DNA of 64,000 nucleotides. It comes from an uncultured Roseobacter sp. (GTDB taxonomy: Bacteria; Pseudomonadota; Alphaproteobacteria; Rhodobacterales; Rhodobacteraceae). Location: NCBI GenBank assembly GCA_947488305.1, contig CANKZM010000004.1, positions 377,501 to 441,500 on the forward strand. The letters are read 5' to 3'. The notes under the pieces are model-generated. The model was not told the origin of the DNA. It did no database searches and saw only the letters and a list, made by a program, of their open reading frames with translations. The translations under genes were made by a program, and so were the position numbers. Every line of letters starts with the position of its first letter. The first letter of the stretch is position 1. Of this stretch, positions 35,712 through 44,016 are shown one piece after another.

Positions 35712-37795
35712 GACTGCGCTCCTCTTATCACGATGTCTATGCAGCCGTCAGGCTGCCGGATCGCATCCCTTCTGCCGGGCACGATGATTGTCGTTTCCGC
35801 CTCGGTTATGGCGGTTGGGCCGATTGCGCACTGCCCCGTCGTCATGTCATCGCGCAGAACAACCCGCGCATTTTCAAACTGACCCGTCGCCGGATCAAAG
35901 ATATCACGTGTCCCAGCTGTCTTGGCTTCGTGGTCGCCATCGGTTGGATTTACCGTGTCGACCTTTTCGGAAGGTGTGGTCGCATTCACAGCCCAGACGG
36001 TGATTTCGATGTCCATGCCAGCGACGGGTCTGCCAAATAGCTTGGTGTATTCTGCCTCGAAAGCGGTTTTGAAAATATGTTGATCGGGCTGCATCGCCTG
36101 TTCTTGAGACAATGAGATTGGTATTTCCCAGCCCTGGCCCGAATACCGCATATAGACTTTGAATTCGGACAAGATCTGGCTTTCCGCATCGCAGGTGCGT
36201 ACGAAACCGGTCGCTTCTGCCTGCAGGGTGGTCAGCAACGCCTTGATCGCGTCCGGATCAAAGTCGCTGAGCTTCATGAAAACAGAGCGGTTTGCCTCAA
36301 AACTGAACGGTGCGCGTAGGAACCCGATGGCGGACCCGACACCCGCGCCGGGCGGTACGAGCAACCGCTCAATCCCCAGCTTTTCGCAAAGTCGGCCTGC
36401 ATGCAGGGGTGCTGCGCCACCAAAGGCGATCATCGTATAGCCGCTAAGGTCTTCGCCGTTTTCGACCGCATGAACCCGTGCTGCGTTGGCCATATTTTCG
36501 TCTACGACTTCCGCGACGCCAAACGCTGCTTCGACTTCGTCCATATCCAAAGCCGTGCCGACGTGGTTCTTGAGCGCTGCTTTCGATTGATCGGGTTCGA
36601 GTGGGATCGTTCCCCCGGCGAAATTGTCCGGATCGAGTTTGCCGAGCAACAGATCGGCATCCGTCACGCCGGGGCGCGAACCCCCACGACCATAACACGC
36701 AGGCCCAGGCTCGGATCCGGCACTTTCGGGCCCGACCCGGATCTGGCGCATCGCATCCACATGGGCGAGCGAGCCGCCACCTGCGCCTATTTCCACCATA
36801 TCGATCACCGGGATGGAGATCGGCATGCCCGACCCCTTCTTGAAGCGATAGGTACGGGCCACTTCGAAAACCCGTGACGTTTTGGGCGTTTGGTCCTTGA
36901 TCAGGCAAATCTTGGCGGTCGTCCCGCCCATGTCGAATGACAGCACCTTATCGAGGCCGTACCGCGCCGCGATATGTGCAGCGAAAACTGCGCCACCGGC
37001 AGGGCCACTTTCCACCAATCGCACCGGGAATTCAGCAGCGTTCTGAATGGAAATGATCCCGCCGCCGGAATGCATGAGGAAGATGCGGCATGCTGCACCC
37101 TCACCCTTGAGGCGATCCTCCAGTCGACCCAGATAGGACGCCATGAGCGGTTTGATATAGGCATTGGCGACGACAGTATTGAACCGCTCGTATTCGCGCA
37201 TCTGGGGGGACACTTCAGAAGAGATTGAGACGGAAACCTGCGGCACCCTTTCGGCCAAAACCTCCCGGATCAATTCTTCATGGGCTGGGGCAAGATAAGA
37301 GTGAATAAGACCCACAGCGACGCTTTCGACGCCCATGTCCGCGATCTGATCGACAACGGCCTCTACCGCGGACCGTTCCAGCGGGATCATGACCTCGCCG
37401 CGCGCGTTGACCCGCTCCGGGACGGTCAGGCGCACCTGACGCGGCAACAAGGGCTCGGGCAATTTCAGGTTCAGATCATATTGCTCGAAACGGCTTTCTG
37501 TACGCATCTCGATGACATCGCGAAAGCCTTCCGTCGTAATCAACGCCGTCTTTGCGCCGCGACGTTCGATCAATGCGTTGGTGGCCAGAGTTGTGCCATG
37601 GATGATCTGGTCAATTTGCGACGGTGTTATGCCTGCTTTGGCGCAGACTTGATGCATGCCATCAATGATTGCGTCTTCGGGGGCGGCATAAGTGGTCAGC
37701 ACCTTGGTGGAGAACTGCTCTCCCGCCATTTCCAGCACAACGTCTGTGAAAGTCCCGCCAATATCGACGCCCAGACGTACCGAGTTTGTCTTCAT
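35708..37795 (-). CDS. hyuA: Hydantoinase/oxoprolinase family protein, subunit A
   Basis: The 695-residue subunit has an actin-like ATPase fold, opening with VRLGVDIGGTFTDVVLE and containing HGTTLATNALIERRGA, MHSGGGIIS, SFDMGGTTAKICLI and FGGAAPLHAGRL. It would supply ATP-dependent activation to the HyuA-HyuB enzyme acting on a cyclic amide. I start at MKTNSVRLGV; the ORF track begins 12 codons earlier. A LysR gene lies 102 bases upstream on the same strand, and hyuB and an SDR gene follow. Confidence 0.88.
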   Translation of the reverse strand: MKTNSVRLGVDIGGTFTDVVLEMAGEQFSTKVLTTYAAPEDAIIDGMHQVCAKAGITPSQIDQIIHGTTLATNALIERRGAKTALITTEGFRDVIEMRTESRFEQYDLNLKLPEPLLPRQVRLTVPERVNARGEVMIPLERSAVEAVVDQIADMGVESVAVGLIHSYLAPAHEELIREVLAERVPQVSVSISSEVSPQMREYERFNTVVANAYIKPLMASYLGRLEDRLKGEGAACRIFLMHSGGGIISIQNAAEFPVRLVESGPAGGAVFAAHIAARYGLDKVLSFDMGGTTAKICLIKDQTPKTSRVFEVARTYRFKKGSGMPISIPVIDMVEIGAGGGSLAHVDAMRQIRVGPESAGSEPGPACYGRGGSRPGVTDADLLLGKLDPDNFAGGTIPLEPDQSKAALKNHVGTALDMDEVEAAFGVAEVVDENMANAARVHAVENGEDLSGYTMIAFGGAAPLHAGRLCEKLGIERLLVPPGAGVGSAIGFLRAPFSFEANRSVFMKLSDFDPDAIKALLTTLQAEATGFVRTCDAESQILSEFKVYMRYSGQGWEIPISLSQEQAMQPDQHIFKTAFEAEYTKLFGRPVAGMDIEITVWAVNATTPSEKVDTVNPTDGDHEAKTAGTRDIFDPATGQFENARVVLRDDMTTGQCAIGPTAITEAETTIIVPGRRDAIRQPDGCIDIVIRGAQS

Positions 37796-37897
37796 GGTCC
37801 AGTTTCCCTTGCACCGGTTGCAGCCTCGCAAAAACCAGATGCCAGTAGCGCGAGGAGAAAAGCAAATTACTTAATTTTTTGGAGCGATAAGAAATTT

Positions 37898-38800
37898 TTA
37901 TTCAATGGACGCGCTTGCATTAACAGCAAGCTCCGCGGCCCTTTCCACAAAAAGTGCTGCGCGAGAAGGCGTATATCGGGCGTGGAACGTCAACGGAGCA
38001 GGCAGCCAATCGCAATTCACCTGCTGCAAGGTGCCGGAGTTCAATTCAGCGCGAAGAAGAGCTTTTGGCAGCAAAGCCACGCCCATCCCTTCCGTCACCA
38101 TTGGAACGCAGGCAGACAACGCACTGGAATGCACGATCTGTCCGGTCGGCAGAGAGTTCTCCTTGGCCAGTTTGTGAAGGGAGGCAGCGGCGGATGTGTT
38201 CCGGGCGTGTGTCATGACTGGAAAGTCGAACAGTGTTGATATCTGAGGGTTGGGTCCCAGCCTTTGGGCGATTTCCGGTTTAGCGACCCAGACGTATGCA
38301 GCTTCTCCCAAAGCTTTGTAGCCACGTGCCCGCCCTGTGTACGCCGCGTTGTGAATTGCCAGATCCAGGCGGTTCTCCTCCAAACCTCTTTCAATTCGAT
38401 CAGACAGATCGACATCTAATTCGACCCTAACATTGGGAAATTCGGCTTTGATATCCCGCAAAAGAAGGTTGAGCCAGGTGCAAGCAACGAGTTCCGTCAC
38501 CCCAAGCCTCAGCCGCTCTTCGATCAGTTCCTGCCGACCAGCCTCACGCAGAAGCCCTTCTGCAGACCACAGCACTTCCCGTGTTTTCTGGAGCAGCTCT
38601 GCACCTTTGGGTGTGATCTGAACGGATCCTGCATCGCGAAGCAAAAGGACTGTCGACAGAGTTTTTTCCAATGCGGAAATGCGGGCGGAGATATTTGGTT
38701 GGGTGGTTCCGAGAGCCTCCGCCGCCGCCCGGAAAGAGCCCGTGTCAACGACAAAGGCAAAAGCCTCGAGCTGTTTGAGTGTTATCCGACTTTTTATCAT
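37898..38800 (-). CDS. LysR-family transcriptional regulator
   Basis: The 300-residue protein has an N-terminal winged helix-turn-helix (LKQLEAFAFVVDTGSFRAAAEALGTTQPNISARI) and the LysR substrate-binding domain (LRLGVTELVACTWLNLLL, ALSACVPMVTEGMGVALLP). It lies upstream of, and in the same direction as, hyuA, hyuB and the SDR gene, so these are its likely targets; the inducer is unknown. Its start codon lies inside a ten-base-arm palindrome, which suggests autoregulation. No ribosome-binding site is obvious, so the transcript may be leaderless. Confidence 0.88.
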   Translation of the reverse strand: MIKSRITLKQLEAFAFVVDTGSFRAAAEALGTTQPNISARISALEKTLSTVLLLRDAGSVQITPKGAELLQKTREVLWSAEGLLREAGRQELIEERLRLGVTELVACTWLNLLLRDIKAEFPNVRVELDVDLSDRIERGLEENRLDLAIHNAAYTGRARGYKALGEAAYVWVAKPEIAQRLGPNPQISTLFDFPVMTHARNTSAAASLHKLAKENSLPTGQIVHSSALSACVPMVTEGMGVALLPKALLRAELNSGTLQQVNCDWLPAPLTFHARYTPSRAALFVERAAELAVNASASIE

Positions 38801-38818
38801 ATGAGCGTATATGATAAA
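38793..38818. promoter_or_regulatory. Perfect inverted repeat over the LysR gene start
   Basis: Two perfect ten-base arms, TTTATCATAT and ATATGATAAA, flank a six-base centre GAGCGT. The ATG of the LysR gene falls in the left arm. Such a site suits a dimeric regulator and could autoregulate the gene. Confidence 0.55.
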
Positions 38819-38883
38819 TGAAATTGATCGCCGGTGACAGTAGCTTGTACCGCCGGATTGTCAGACCGGCGGTACTTTCTGGA

Positions 38884-41046
38884 TCATGCGAACGAAATAC
38901 CGTCATTCACCATTGGTAAGACGGCGACAATCTGTCCGGCACCAGCAATTGCATTTGCCAATGCGGGTGCAGATGGCGGTGTGCCTGGCTCCCCGATACC
39001 TGTCGGTGGTTCAGCGGACGGCATGATATGCGTCTCTATAGCGCCAATATCACCAATCCTCAGCGGTTCGTAATCCGGGAAATTGAACTGATCAACCACA
39101 CCACCGGTCAGAGTGATCTCATCGCGCATTGCAGCCCCAAGCCCGTAGCCGACGCCCCCTTCGATCTGTGCTTTGATGACATCCGGGTTGACCGCTATGC
39201 CGCAATCGACGGCGCAGGTCACCTTTTCAATCTGGACATCCTCTGCCCCACCGCCCGATATTTCAATCACTTCGGCCACAAAGCTACCGAAGGATTTATG
39301 GACTGCGACTCCTTGGGTGCGCCCGGCAGTTGGGTTACCCCAATTCGCCTTTTCGGCTGCCAGTTTCAGAACGGCAGCTTTGCGTTGCTGGTCTTTCGAG
39401 TCTCCCAGATGTGCAAGCCGGAACTCAACCGCGTCACGGCCAACGGCGCGCGCCGCCATATCCATCATCACTTCCATCGCGTAGGCAGTGTGCGTGTGCC
39501 CGACCGATCGCCACCAGAGGGTGCTTGTGGCTTTCTTTGTATCCGTCAGGCCGACATGGAAACCTGGGATATCATATGGCGTATCCGACACGCCCTCGAC
39601 AGAGGAATGATCGACCCCATCACGCACCGAAAAGCCTTCAAAAGCAGTACCTTTCATGATCGATTGCCCTGCGATCCTGTGATCCCAGGCAACGATATTG
39701 CCGTCGTCGGAGAGTCCCACGCGCACTTTATGTCCAAACGCCGGGCGGTAATACCCACCGCGCATATCGTCTTCGCGGCTCCAGACAAGTTTGACCGGGC
39801 GACTTCGATCCGTGATGACAAAAGCCAGGGCGGCTTCGACCTGATAATCCGCCGTCGGTGTCGCGCGGCGACCAAAGGAACCGCCTGCCAGCATCGTCTT
39901 GATGCGAACCTTTTCCATTGGCAGTTCAAAGATCTGGGACAGCGCCATATGAGGTCCTGTCGGGAATTGTGCGCCGTCATGAAGCGTGATGCCGCCATCT
40001 TCATTGGCCTCAATTGTGCAATTCAATGGCTCCATCGGGGCATGGGCAAGTAGTGGAAAATAGAAGGTTTGCTCAATCACCTTGTCTGCTTTGTCCATTG
40101 GCGCAGGGTCGTTCTTGAGCACGTTGAATTCAGCGTCTGCTTCCAGCGCTGCCATGATCTCTTCCTTGATCTGCGCGCTGCTTCGAGTTTCGGCCTGCGA
40201 CAGATCCCACTCTACCGTCAAGGCTTCGCGCGCCTGTATCGCGGCCCAGGTATTTTCCGCATAAACCGCGACCGCTGCATTGTTCGGCAATGTCGCCGCG
40301 CGAATGAAACCTTTGACAGTTTGCGCCTCAGTATCGTCAAAGCTGGCGACAAGCCCACCGCTCTGTGGCGGACGTGCCAGCATCGCAATCATCTGGTTAG
40401 GCAAATGCACGTCCATCGCGAACATGGCCTGGCCGTTTCCCTTGATCTCGCTGTCGAGACGGCGCACGTCCGGGTTTCCGATCAGACGCCATTGATCCGG
40501 CGATTTCAATTGTGGTTCGGCGGGGGCCTCCAAAGCTGCGGCCCTTGCGACGAACTCCCCCAAAGGTGCTGATTGGTCGTTGCCGATGATCACCCCATCC
40601 ACAATGTCCAGTGCGCTCGCCTCGGCCCCCCATGCTTCTGCGGCGGCTGCTTTTAACAACTCACGGGCCGCCGCCCCAGCAGAACGGTATTGTAGAAACG
40701 AATTGGCCATTGCGGTGGAGCCACCAGTGCCCTGAAACTGACCAAATGCGAGGTTTGCATAGAGTTCCGGGTTGGAAGGCGCGAATTCGTAGTCGATCTG
40801 CTCCATGCCGACACCGATTTCTTCCGCGATCAAGGTCGAAAGACCCGTTGCGGGCCCCTGACCTTTTTCAAAGTGTTTTATCACCGCCACAACGCGGCCA
40901 TCTTCGGAAATTTTGACGAATGGATTGATTTGCGTCGTGCCATCAGCGGCGGCAAAGGCGCCCTTGGCATTCAGGCCAACGACTAGCAATGCTCCGGTTG
41001 CAGCTGCTGCTTTGAGGAACCCACGACGAGACGTTGAAACTGTCAT
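38884..41046 (-). CDS. Molybdenum hydroxylase large subunit (IorB-like, xanthine dehydrogenase family), Tat-exported
   Basis: The 720-residue protein begins with a Tat signal (STSRRGFLKAAAATGALLVVG), so it folds with its cofactor in the cytoplasm and acts in the periplasm. It has the two-part molybdenum-binding subunit pattern of isoquinoline 1-oxidoreductase and aldehyde oxidoreductase relatives (FEKGQGPATGLSTLIAEE, LAGGSFGRR, and the catalytic-glutamate region GIGEPGTPPSAPALANAI near the C-terminus). The ATG lies three bases after the small-subunit stop. The substrate, an aldehyde or N-heterocycle, is not determined by sequence. Confidence 0.88.
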   Translation of the reverse strand: MTVSTSRRGFLKAAAATGALLVVGLNAKGAFAAADGTTQINPFVKISEDGRVVAVIKHFEKGQGPATGLSTLIAEEIGVGMEQIDYEFAPSNPELYANLAFGQFQGTGGSTAMANSFLQYRSAGAAARELLKAAAAEAWGAEASALDIVDGVIIGNDQSAPLGEFVARAAALEAPAEPQLKSPDQWRLIGNPDVRRLDSEIKGNGQAMFAMDVHLPNQMIAMLARPPQSGGLVASFDDTEAQTVKGFIRAATLPNNAAVAVYAENTWAAIQAREALTVEWDLSQAETRSSAQIKEEIMAALEADAEFNVLKNDPAPMDKADKVIEQTFYFPLLAHAPMEPLNCTIEANEDGGITLHDGAQFPTGPHMALSQIFELPMEKVRIKTMLAGGSFGRRATPTADYQVEAALAFVITDRSRPVKLVWSREDDMRGGYYRPAFGHKVRVGLSDDGNIVAWDHRIAGQSIMKGTAFEGFSVRDGVDHSSVEGVSDTPYDIPGFHVGLTDTKKATSTLWWRSVGHTHTAYAMEVMMDMAARAVGRDAVEFRLAHLGDSKDQQRKAAVLKLAAEKANWGNPTAGRTQGVAVHKSFGSFVAEVIEISGGGAEDVQIEKVTCAVDCGIAVNPDVIKAQIEGGVGYGLGAAMRDEITLTGGVVDQFNFPDYEPLRIGDIGAIETHIMPSAEPPTGIGEPGTPPSAPALANAIAGAGQIVAVLPMVNDGISFA

Positions 41047-41049
41047 GTC

Positions 41050-41514
41050 TTAACCCTCCATGATTTCTGATGCGCGCTGAATGCCGGCGCGGATACGTTG
41101 ATATGTGGCGCAACGACAAGCGTTACCGTTCATGTAGTCGTGAATATCTTCGACCGACGGTTTTGGGTTTTCGCTCAGCAAGCCAACCGCGGACATAATC
41201 TGACCGGATTGGCAGTATCCGCATTGCACCACATCAAGCTCTTTCCACGCCTGTTGTACGGCGGCACCAATATCCGTCTCCCCGATCGCCTCGATCGTGG
41301 TAACCTCCGCACCCTCAAGGTCTTCGATGTAGGTCTGACAGGATCGGACCGGCGCGCCATCTACATGCACGGTGCACGAGCCACAAGATGCAACCCCGCA
41401 GCCAAACTTTGTGCCAGTCATCTTCAGTTCATCCCGGATAACCCATAGCAACGGGGTGCCGGGTTCGGCGTCGACGGAATGCTCAACACCATTCAGCTTC
41501 AGGGTAAGGCTCAT
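41050..41514 (-). CDS. Molybdenum hydroxylase [2Fe-2S] small subunit (IorA-like)
   Basis: This 154-residue subunit binds two [2Fe-2S] clusters: the plant-ferredoxin type through CGVASCGSC and a downstream cysteine (VRSCQT), and the helical type through CGYCQSGQ and CRCATY. It passes electrons from the molybdenum subunit. An AAGGAGG site precedes the ATG. With the following gene it forms a two-subunit enzyme; a cytochrome c subunit or an FAD subunit is not present nearby. It diverges from a TetR gene across a region with two matching palindromes. Confidence 0.92.
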   Translation of the reverse strand: MSLTLKLNGVEHSVDAEPGTPLLWVIRDELKMTGTKFGCGVASCGSCTVHVDGAPVRSCQTYIEDLEGAEVTTIEAIGETDIGAAVQQAWKELDVVQCGYCQSGQIMSAVGLLSENPKPSVEDIHDYMNGNACRCATYQRIRAGIQRASEIMEG

Positions 41515-41548
41515 CTGGACCTCCTTGTGGATCTGGACGCTAGTTCTT

Positions 41549-41566
41549 TGGTAAACTGGATAGTTT
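41549..41566. promoter_or_regulatory. TetR-type operator 1 between iorA-like and tetR genes
   Basis: A perfect palindrome GTAAACT-GGAT-AGTTTAC with seven-base arms lies 34 bases upstream of the iorA-like ATG. The same GTAAAC/GTTTAC core recurs 42 bases away. Confidence 0.65.
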
Positions 41567-41590
41567 ACACTAGGCGAGAATTTGACACGA

Positions 41591-41608
41591 GTAAACCCAG
41601 TAGTTTAC
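41591..41608. promoter_or_regulatory. TetR-type operator 2
   Basis: GTAAAC-CCAGTA-GTTTAC repeats the core and overall length of operator 1; centre-to-centre spacing is 42 bases, four helical turns, so both would face the same side of the DNA. A TTGACA at 41582 may be the -35 element of the TetR gene promoter, which this operator would cover. Confidence 0.65.
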
Positions 41609-41637
41609 CTCTGGGTGAAATAGTGTGCGAAGAGCAA

Positions 41638-42246
41638 ATGACTATCAGAAATTCGAACACGCCCTCGCAGGCGAAACGGAACCAGATTCTGCATGCGGCC
41701 GAGCTTGAGTTTCAGGAACATGGGTTTGCGATAACCAATATGGACCAAATCTCGTCTCGAGCCGGTGTCTCAAAGCGTACAGTCTATAAGCACTTTGAAA
41801 GTAAAGAGAAACTCTTCAAGGAGTTGATTCGGGGGCATTGGGGAAAATTCGCAAAAAGTCTCGAAGTGACCTATGAGAAAGGTCGAGACATTCGCGAACA
41901 GCTCATTGATTTGGGGCAGGCTGAGGGGCGTCTGTTGACGTCGCCCGACGTGATGGCAACGACAAGAATGGTGATGAGCGAAGTGTTGCGCAGCCCGGAG
42001 CTTGTGGAAGAAAACCAGGAAAAAACGGATTTCAAGGCATCATTTGAACAGATGCTTCGCGCGGCGGATGCAGACGGGCAGCTTTCGATCGAGGATCCCC
42101 GCCAGGCTGCGGAAGAATTCATCTCACTGATCAAGGGAAAGGCCTTTTGGCCAGTCGTGTTTGGCGCGCCAGTGGTTACACCGGACGAAATGTCGGAGCT
42201 GATAGAAAGCAGCGTAGAAATGATGATGCGCCGTTACGCTCCTTGA
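41638..42246 (+). CDS. TetR/AcrR-family transcriptional regulator
   Basis: The 202-residue protein has an N-terminal TetR helix-turn-helix (AAELEFQEHGFAITNMDQISSRAGVSKRTVYKHFESKEKLFKELI) and an all-helical ligand domain. The start at MTIRNSNTPS is chosen because the ORF-track start lies in the divergent iorA-like gene; a GTG five codons earlier is also possible. It most likely represses the divergent molybdenum hydroxylase genes and itself through the two palindromes. The inducer is probably the enzyme substrate or a relative. Confidence 0.9.
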   Translation: MTIRNSNTPSQAKRNQILHAAELEFQEHGFAITNMDQISSRAGVSKRTVYKHFESKEKLFKELIRGHWGKFAKSLEVTYEKGRDIREQLIDLGQAEGRLLTSPDVMATTRMVMSEVLRSPELVEENQEKTDFKASFEQMLRAADADGQLSIEDPRQAAEEFISLIKGKAFWPVVFGAPVVTPDEMSELIESSVEMMMRRYAP

Positions 42247-42322
42247 GCCGTCAGGCCTAACATAGATCTCCGCGTCGGCATGTTCGCCAGTGTTGCTGGG
42301 CGAGGTACATTTTAGCCGAGCA

Positions 42323-42343
42323 CAGGTGCAAAAACCGCACCTG
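42323..42343. terminator. Hairpin between convergent tetR and fliP genes
   Basis: A perfect seven-base-pair stem CAGGTGC/GCACCTG with a seven-base loop stands in the 148-base convergent gap. Neither strand has a T run after it, so termination here is uncertain. No ORF with family resemblance is present in this gap. Confidence 0.35.
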
Positions 42344-42394
42344 CAAACCGCCATCCCCAGAATCCGTGACCTTCAGTGCCTTTCAACAATAAGT

Positions 42395-43126
42395 TCAAAA
42401 GTAGCTGCGTACCAGGCTGGAGGCGATCAGATTCCAACCGTCCGCCAAAACAAAAAATGCCAATTTGAATGGCAATGAGACAATTGCTGGCGGGACCATC
42501 ATCATGCCCATGGACATAAGTACCGCGGCGACCACCAGATCAATTATCAGGAACGGCAAGAAAATCAGAAAACCGATTTGGAACGCGCGGGCAATCTCAG
42601 AAAGAAGGAAACTGGGCACGAGGATAGAAAGCGGCGCGTCGGGAGTAGGTGCTGCATCTACTGTCTCGGAACGGAGTTCGGCCAGAGCGAAAAAAGTCTC
42701 AGGATCCAGACGTGCAGCCATGAAGATCCTGAAAGGATCAAGCGTTCGCGTAAAAGCAGCTTCAGCATCAATCTGGTTTTCGGTGAACGGCTGAATACCT
42801 GTCGTCCATGCCTGAGTGAAGACTGGCTCCATAATGAAGTAGGTCAGGAACAACGCTAAGCTGACGATTAGCATGTTTGGCGGTGATTGCTGGAGCCCAA
42901 TTGCCTGCCTCAAGATGGACAGAACAGTGACGAGAAACGGGAAACAAGTCACCATGATGGCCAAGCCCGGAGCGAGACTCAAAACGGTAATCAACAGAAA
43001 GAGCTGAATCGTTCGCGCACCGAGTGAGCCGTCCTCACCCAATGAGATCGAAAAATCCTGAGCAATAGCGCCGCTTGGCAACGCCAGGAACAAGAGCGCG
43101 GCAATAAGCCAGCATGCGCGATGCAT
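42395..43126 (-). CDS. fliP: Flagellar export gate protein FliP
   Basis: FliP is a core membrane subunit of the flagellar type III export gate. The 243-residue protein has a cleavable-looking signal (LLFLALPSGAIAQ), then helices with TVLSLAPGLAIMVTCFPFLVTVLSILRQAIG, LPSFLLSEIARAFQIGFLIFLPFLIIDLVV-type segments and MGMMMVPPAIVSLPFKLAFFVLADGW, all diagnostic. It is the last gene of fliF-fliH-fliN-fliP; four bases separate it from fliN. Confidence 0.95.
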   Translation of the reverse strand: MHRACWLIAALLFLALPSGAIAQDFSISLGEDGSLGARTIQLFLLITVLSLAPGLAIMVTCFPFLVTVLSILRQAIGLQQSPPNMLIVSLALFLTYFIMEPVFTQAWTTGIQPFTENQIDAEAAFTRTLDPFRIFMAARLDPETFFALAELRSETVDAAPTPDAPLSILVPSFLLSEIARAFQIGFLIFLPFLIIDLVVAAVLMSMGMMMVPPAIVSLPFKLAFFVLADGWNLIASSLVRSYF

Positions 43127-43130
43127 TTCG

Positions 43131-43424
43131 TCAGGCGCCCGGCTGTAAATCGATGACCTCTGTCAGCCGAACAACGAGCTGGCCATCATGATCTCCCTCT
43201 TTCTCTTCCAGCATGCCGCGTGCGATCAGCCTATCGCCAATATAAAGATCAACCGGATCATCAACAGATTTGTCCAAGGTCAGCACTGCGTTTTCGCCCA
43301 AGGTGACCAGGTCGCGGATCAAGGGACGCGCTTTACCCACCGAGATTGTGATTTCGATAGGCACAGAGGTGAATGGGTTTTTTGGATCCAAACCGGTGCC
43401 GGATGTCGTTTCAGGGTTATCCAT
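43131..43424 (-). CDS. fliN: Flagellar motor switch protein FliN
   Basis: The 97-residue product is a single SpoA/C-ring domain: VPIEITISVGKARPLIRDLVTLGENAVLTLDKSVDDPVDLYIGDRLIARGML matches FliN. It forms the base of the C ring with FliM and helps dock the export apparatus. The start MDNPETTSG overlaps the fliH stop by eight bases; the ORF track adds eight codons. FliM is not in the window. Confidence 0.92.
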   Translation of the reverse strand: MDNPETTSGTGLDPKNPFTSVPIEITISVGKARPLIRDLVTLGENAVLTLDKSVDDPVDLYIGDRLIARGMLEEKEGDHDGQLVVRLTEVIDLQPGA

Positions 43425-44016
43425 TGGCTTGCTCCTGCCCGGATTCATGGAAGAAAGCAGTCATCGCTTTCGAAACTTCGGCTACCAGATTATCCAGATC
43501 CACTTGGCGTTCGTCCTCCCCGACCCGAACAAAGGCCTGCCCGTCGCCAAGTGAGTCTTCACCGACAATTTTGAAGGGCTCTTGCAACTTTGACCCAACA
43601 ATCGTCTTGACCGTTTCGACGTTTTTCGGACTGACGACAATCTCGACCGGTTTACCCATTTGCGTCGTCAGAAGTTTCTGAACCTGCTCGAAAATATGTG
43701 CCCCAAGTGCCGTTTTTACGATTTCAGGAAGTAGTTTTTCGACGATCTGGCGCATCGTCGGCTCCAGTGAGACTGTCAGTTTCGACAATGCTTCCTGATA
43801 GGTAAATGACATATCCAGCAAATTCTGACCGAATTCAGCGGTCAGTTTGTCTTTCTCCTCAGCCTTCGCTTTGGTCGCATCGTCCCACCCGGCTTGGTAT
43901 CCCGCTTCAAAGGCTTGTAGCTTTTGGTCCTCTAAGGCTTCGGAAGTATTGTCTGAGTCGGTGCTGCCAGATCTTTTGCCGCCACCAAAGTTTCGATACC
44001 TGTGCGATACAGACAC
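43417..44016 (-). CDS. fliH: FliH-like flagellar assembly protein
   Basis: The 199-residue protein sits between fliF and fliN, where fliH is expected, and has the FliH layout: a short N-terminal region, a helical middle (AFEAGYQAGWDDATKAKAEEKDKL) and a C-terminal domain (LEPTMRQIVEKLLPEIVKTALG, VEIVVSPKNVETVK). FliH binds the export ATPase FliI and FliN. The sequence is divergent, so the call rests partly on position. Its ATG overlaps the fliF stop by one base. Confidence 0.8.
   Translation of the reverse strand: MSVSHRYRNFGGGKRSGSTDSDNTSEALEDQKLQAFEAGYQAGWDDATKAKAEEKDKLTAEFGQNLLDMSFTYQEALSKLTVSLEPTMRQIVEKLLPEIVKTALGAHIFEQVQKLLTTQMGKPVEIVVSPKNVETVKTIVGSKLQEPFKIVGEDSLGDGQAFVRVGEDERQVDLDNLVAEVSKAMTAFFHESGQEQANG

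Noticed and set aside
39028-40053. A 341-residue open frame antisense to the molybdenum hydroxylase large subunit
   Set aside because: The opposite strand encodes a clear enzyme with Tat signal and cofactor motifs; the frame has shadow-type composition.
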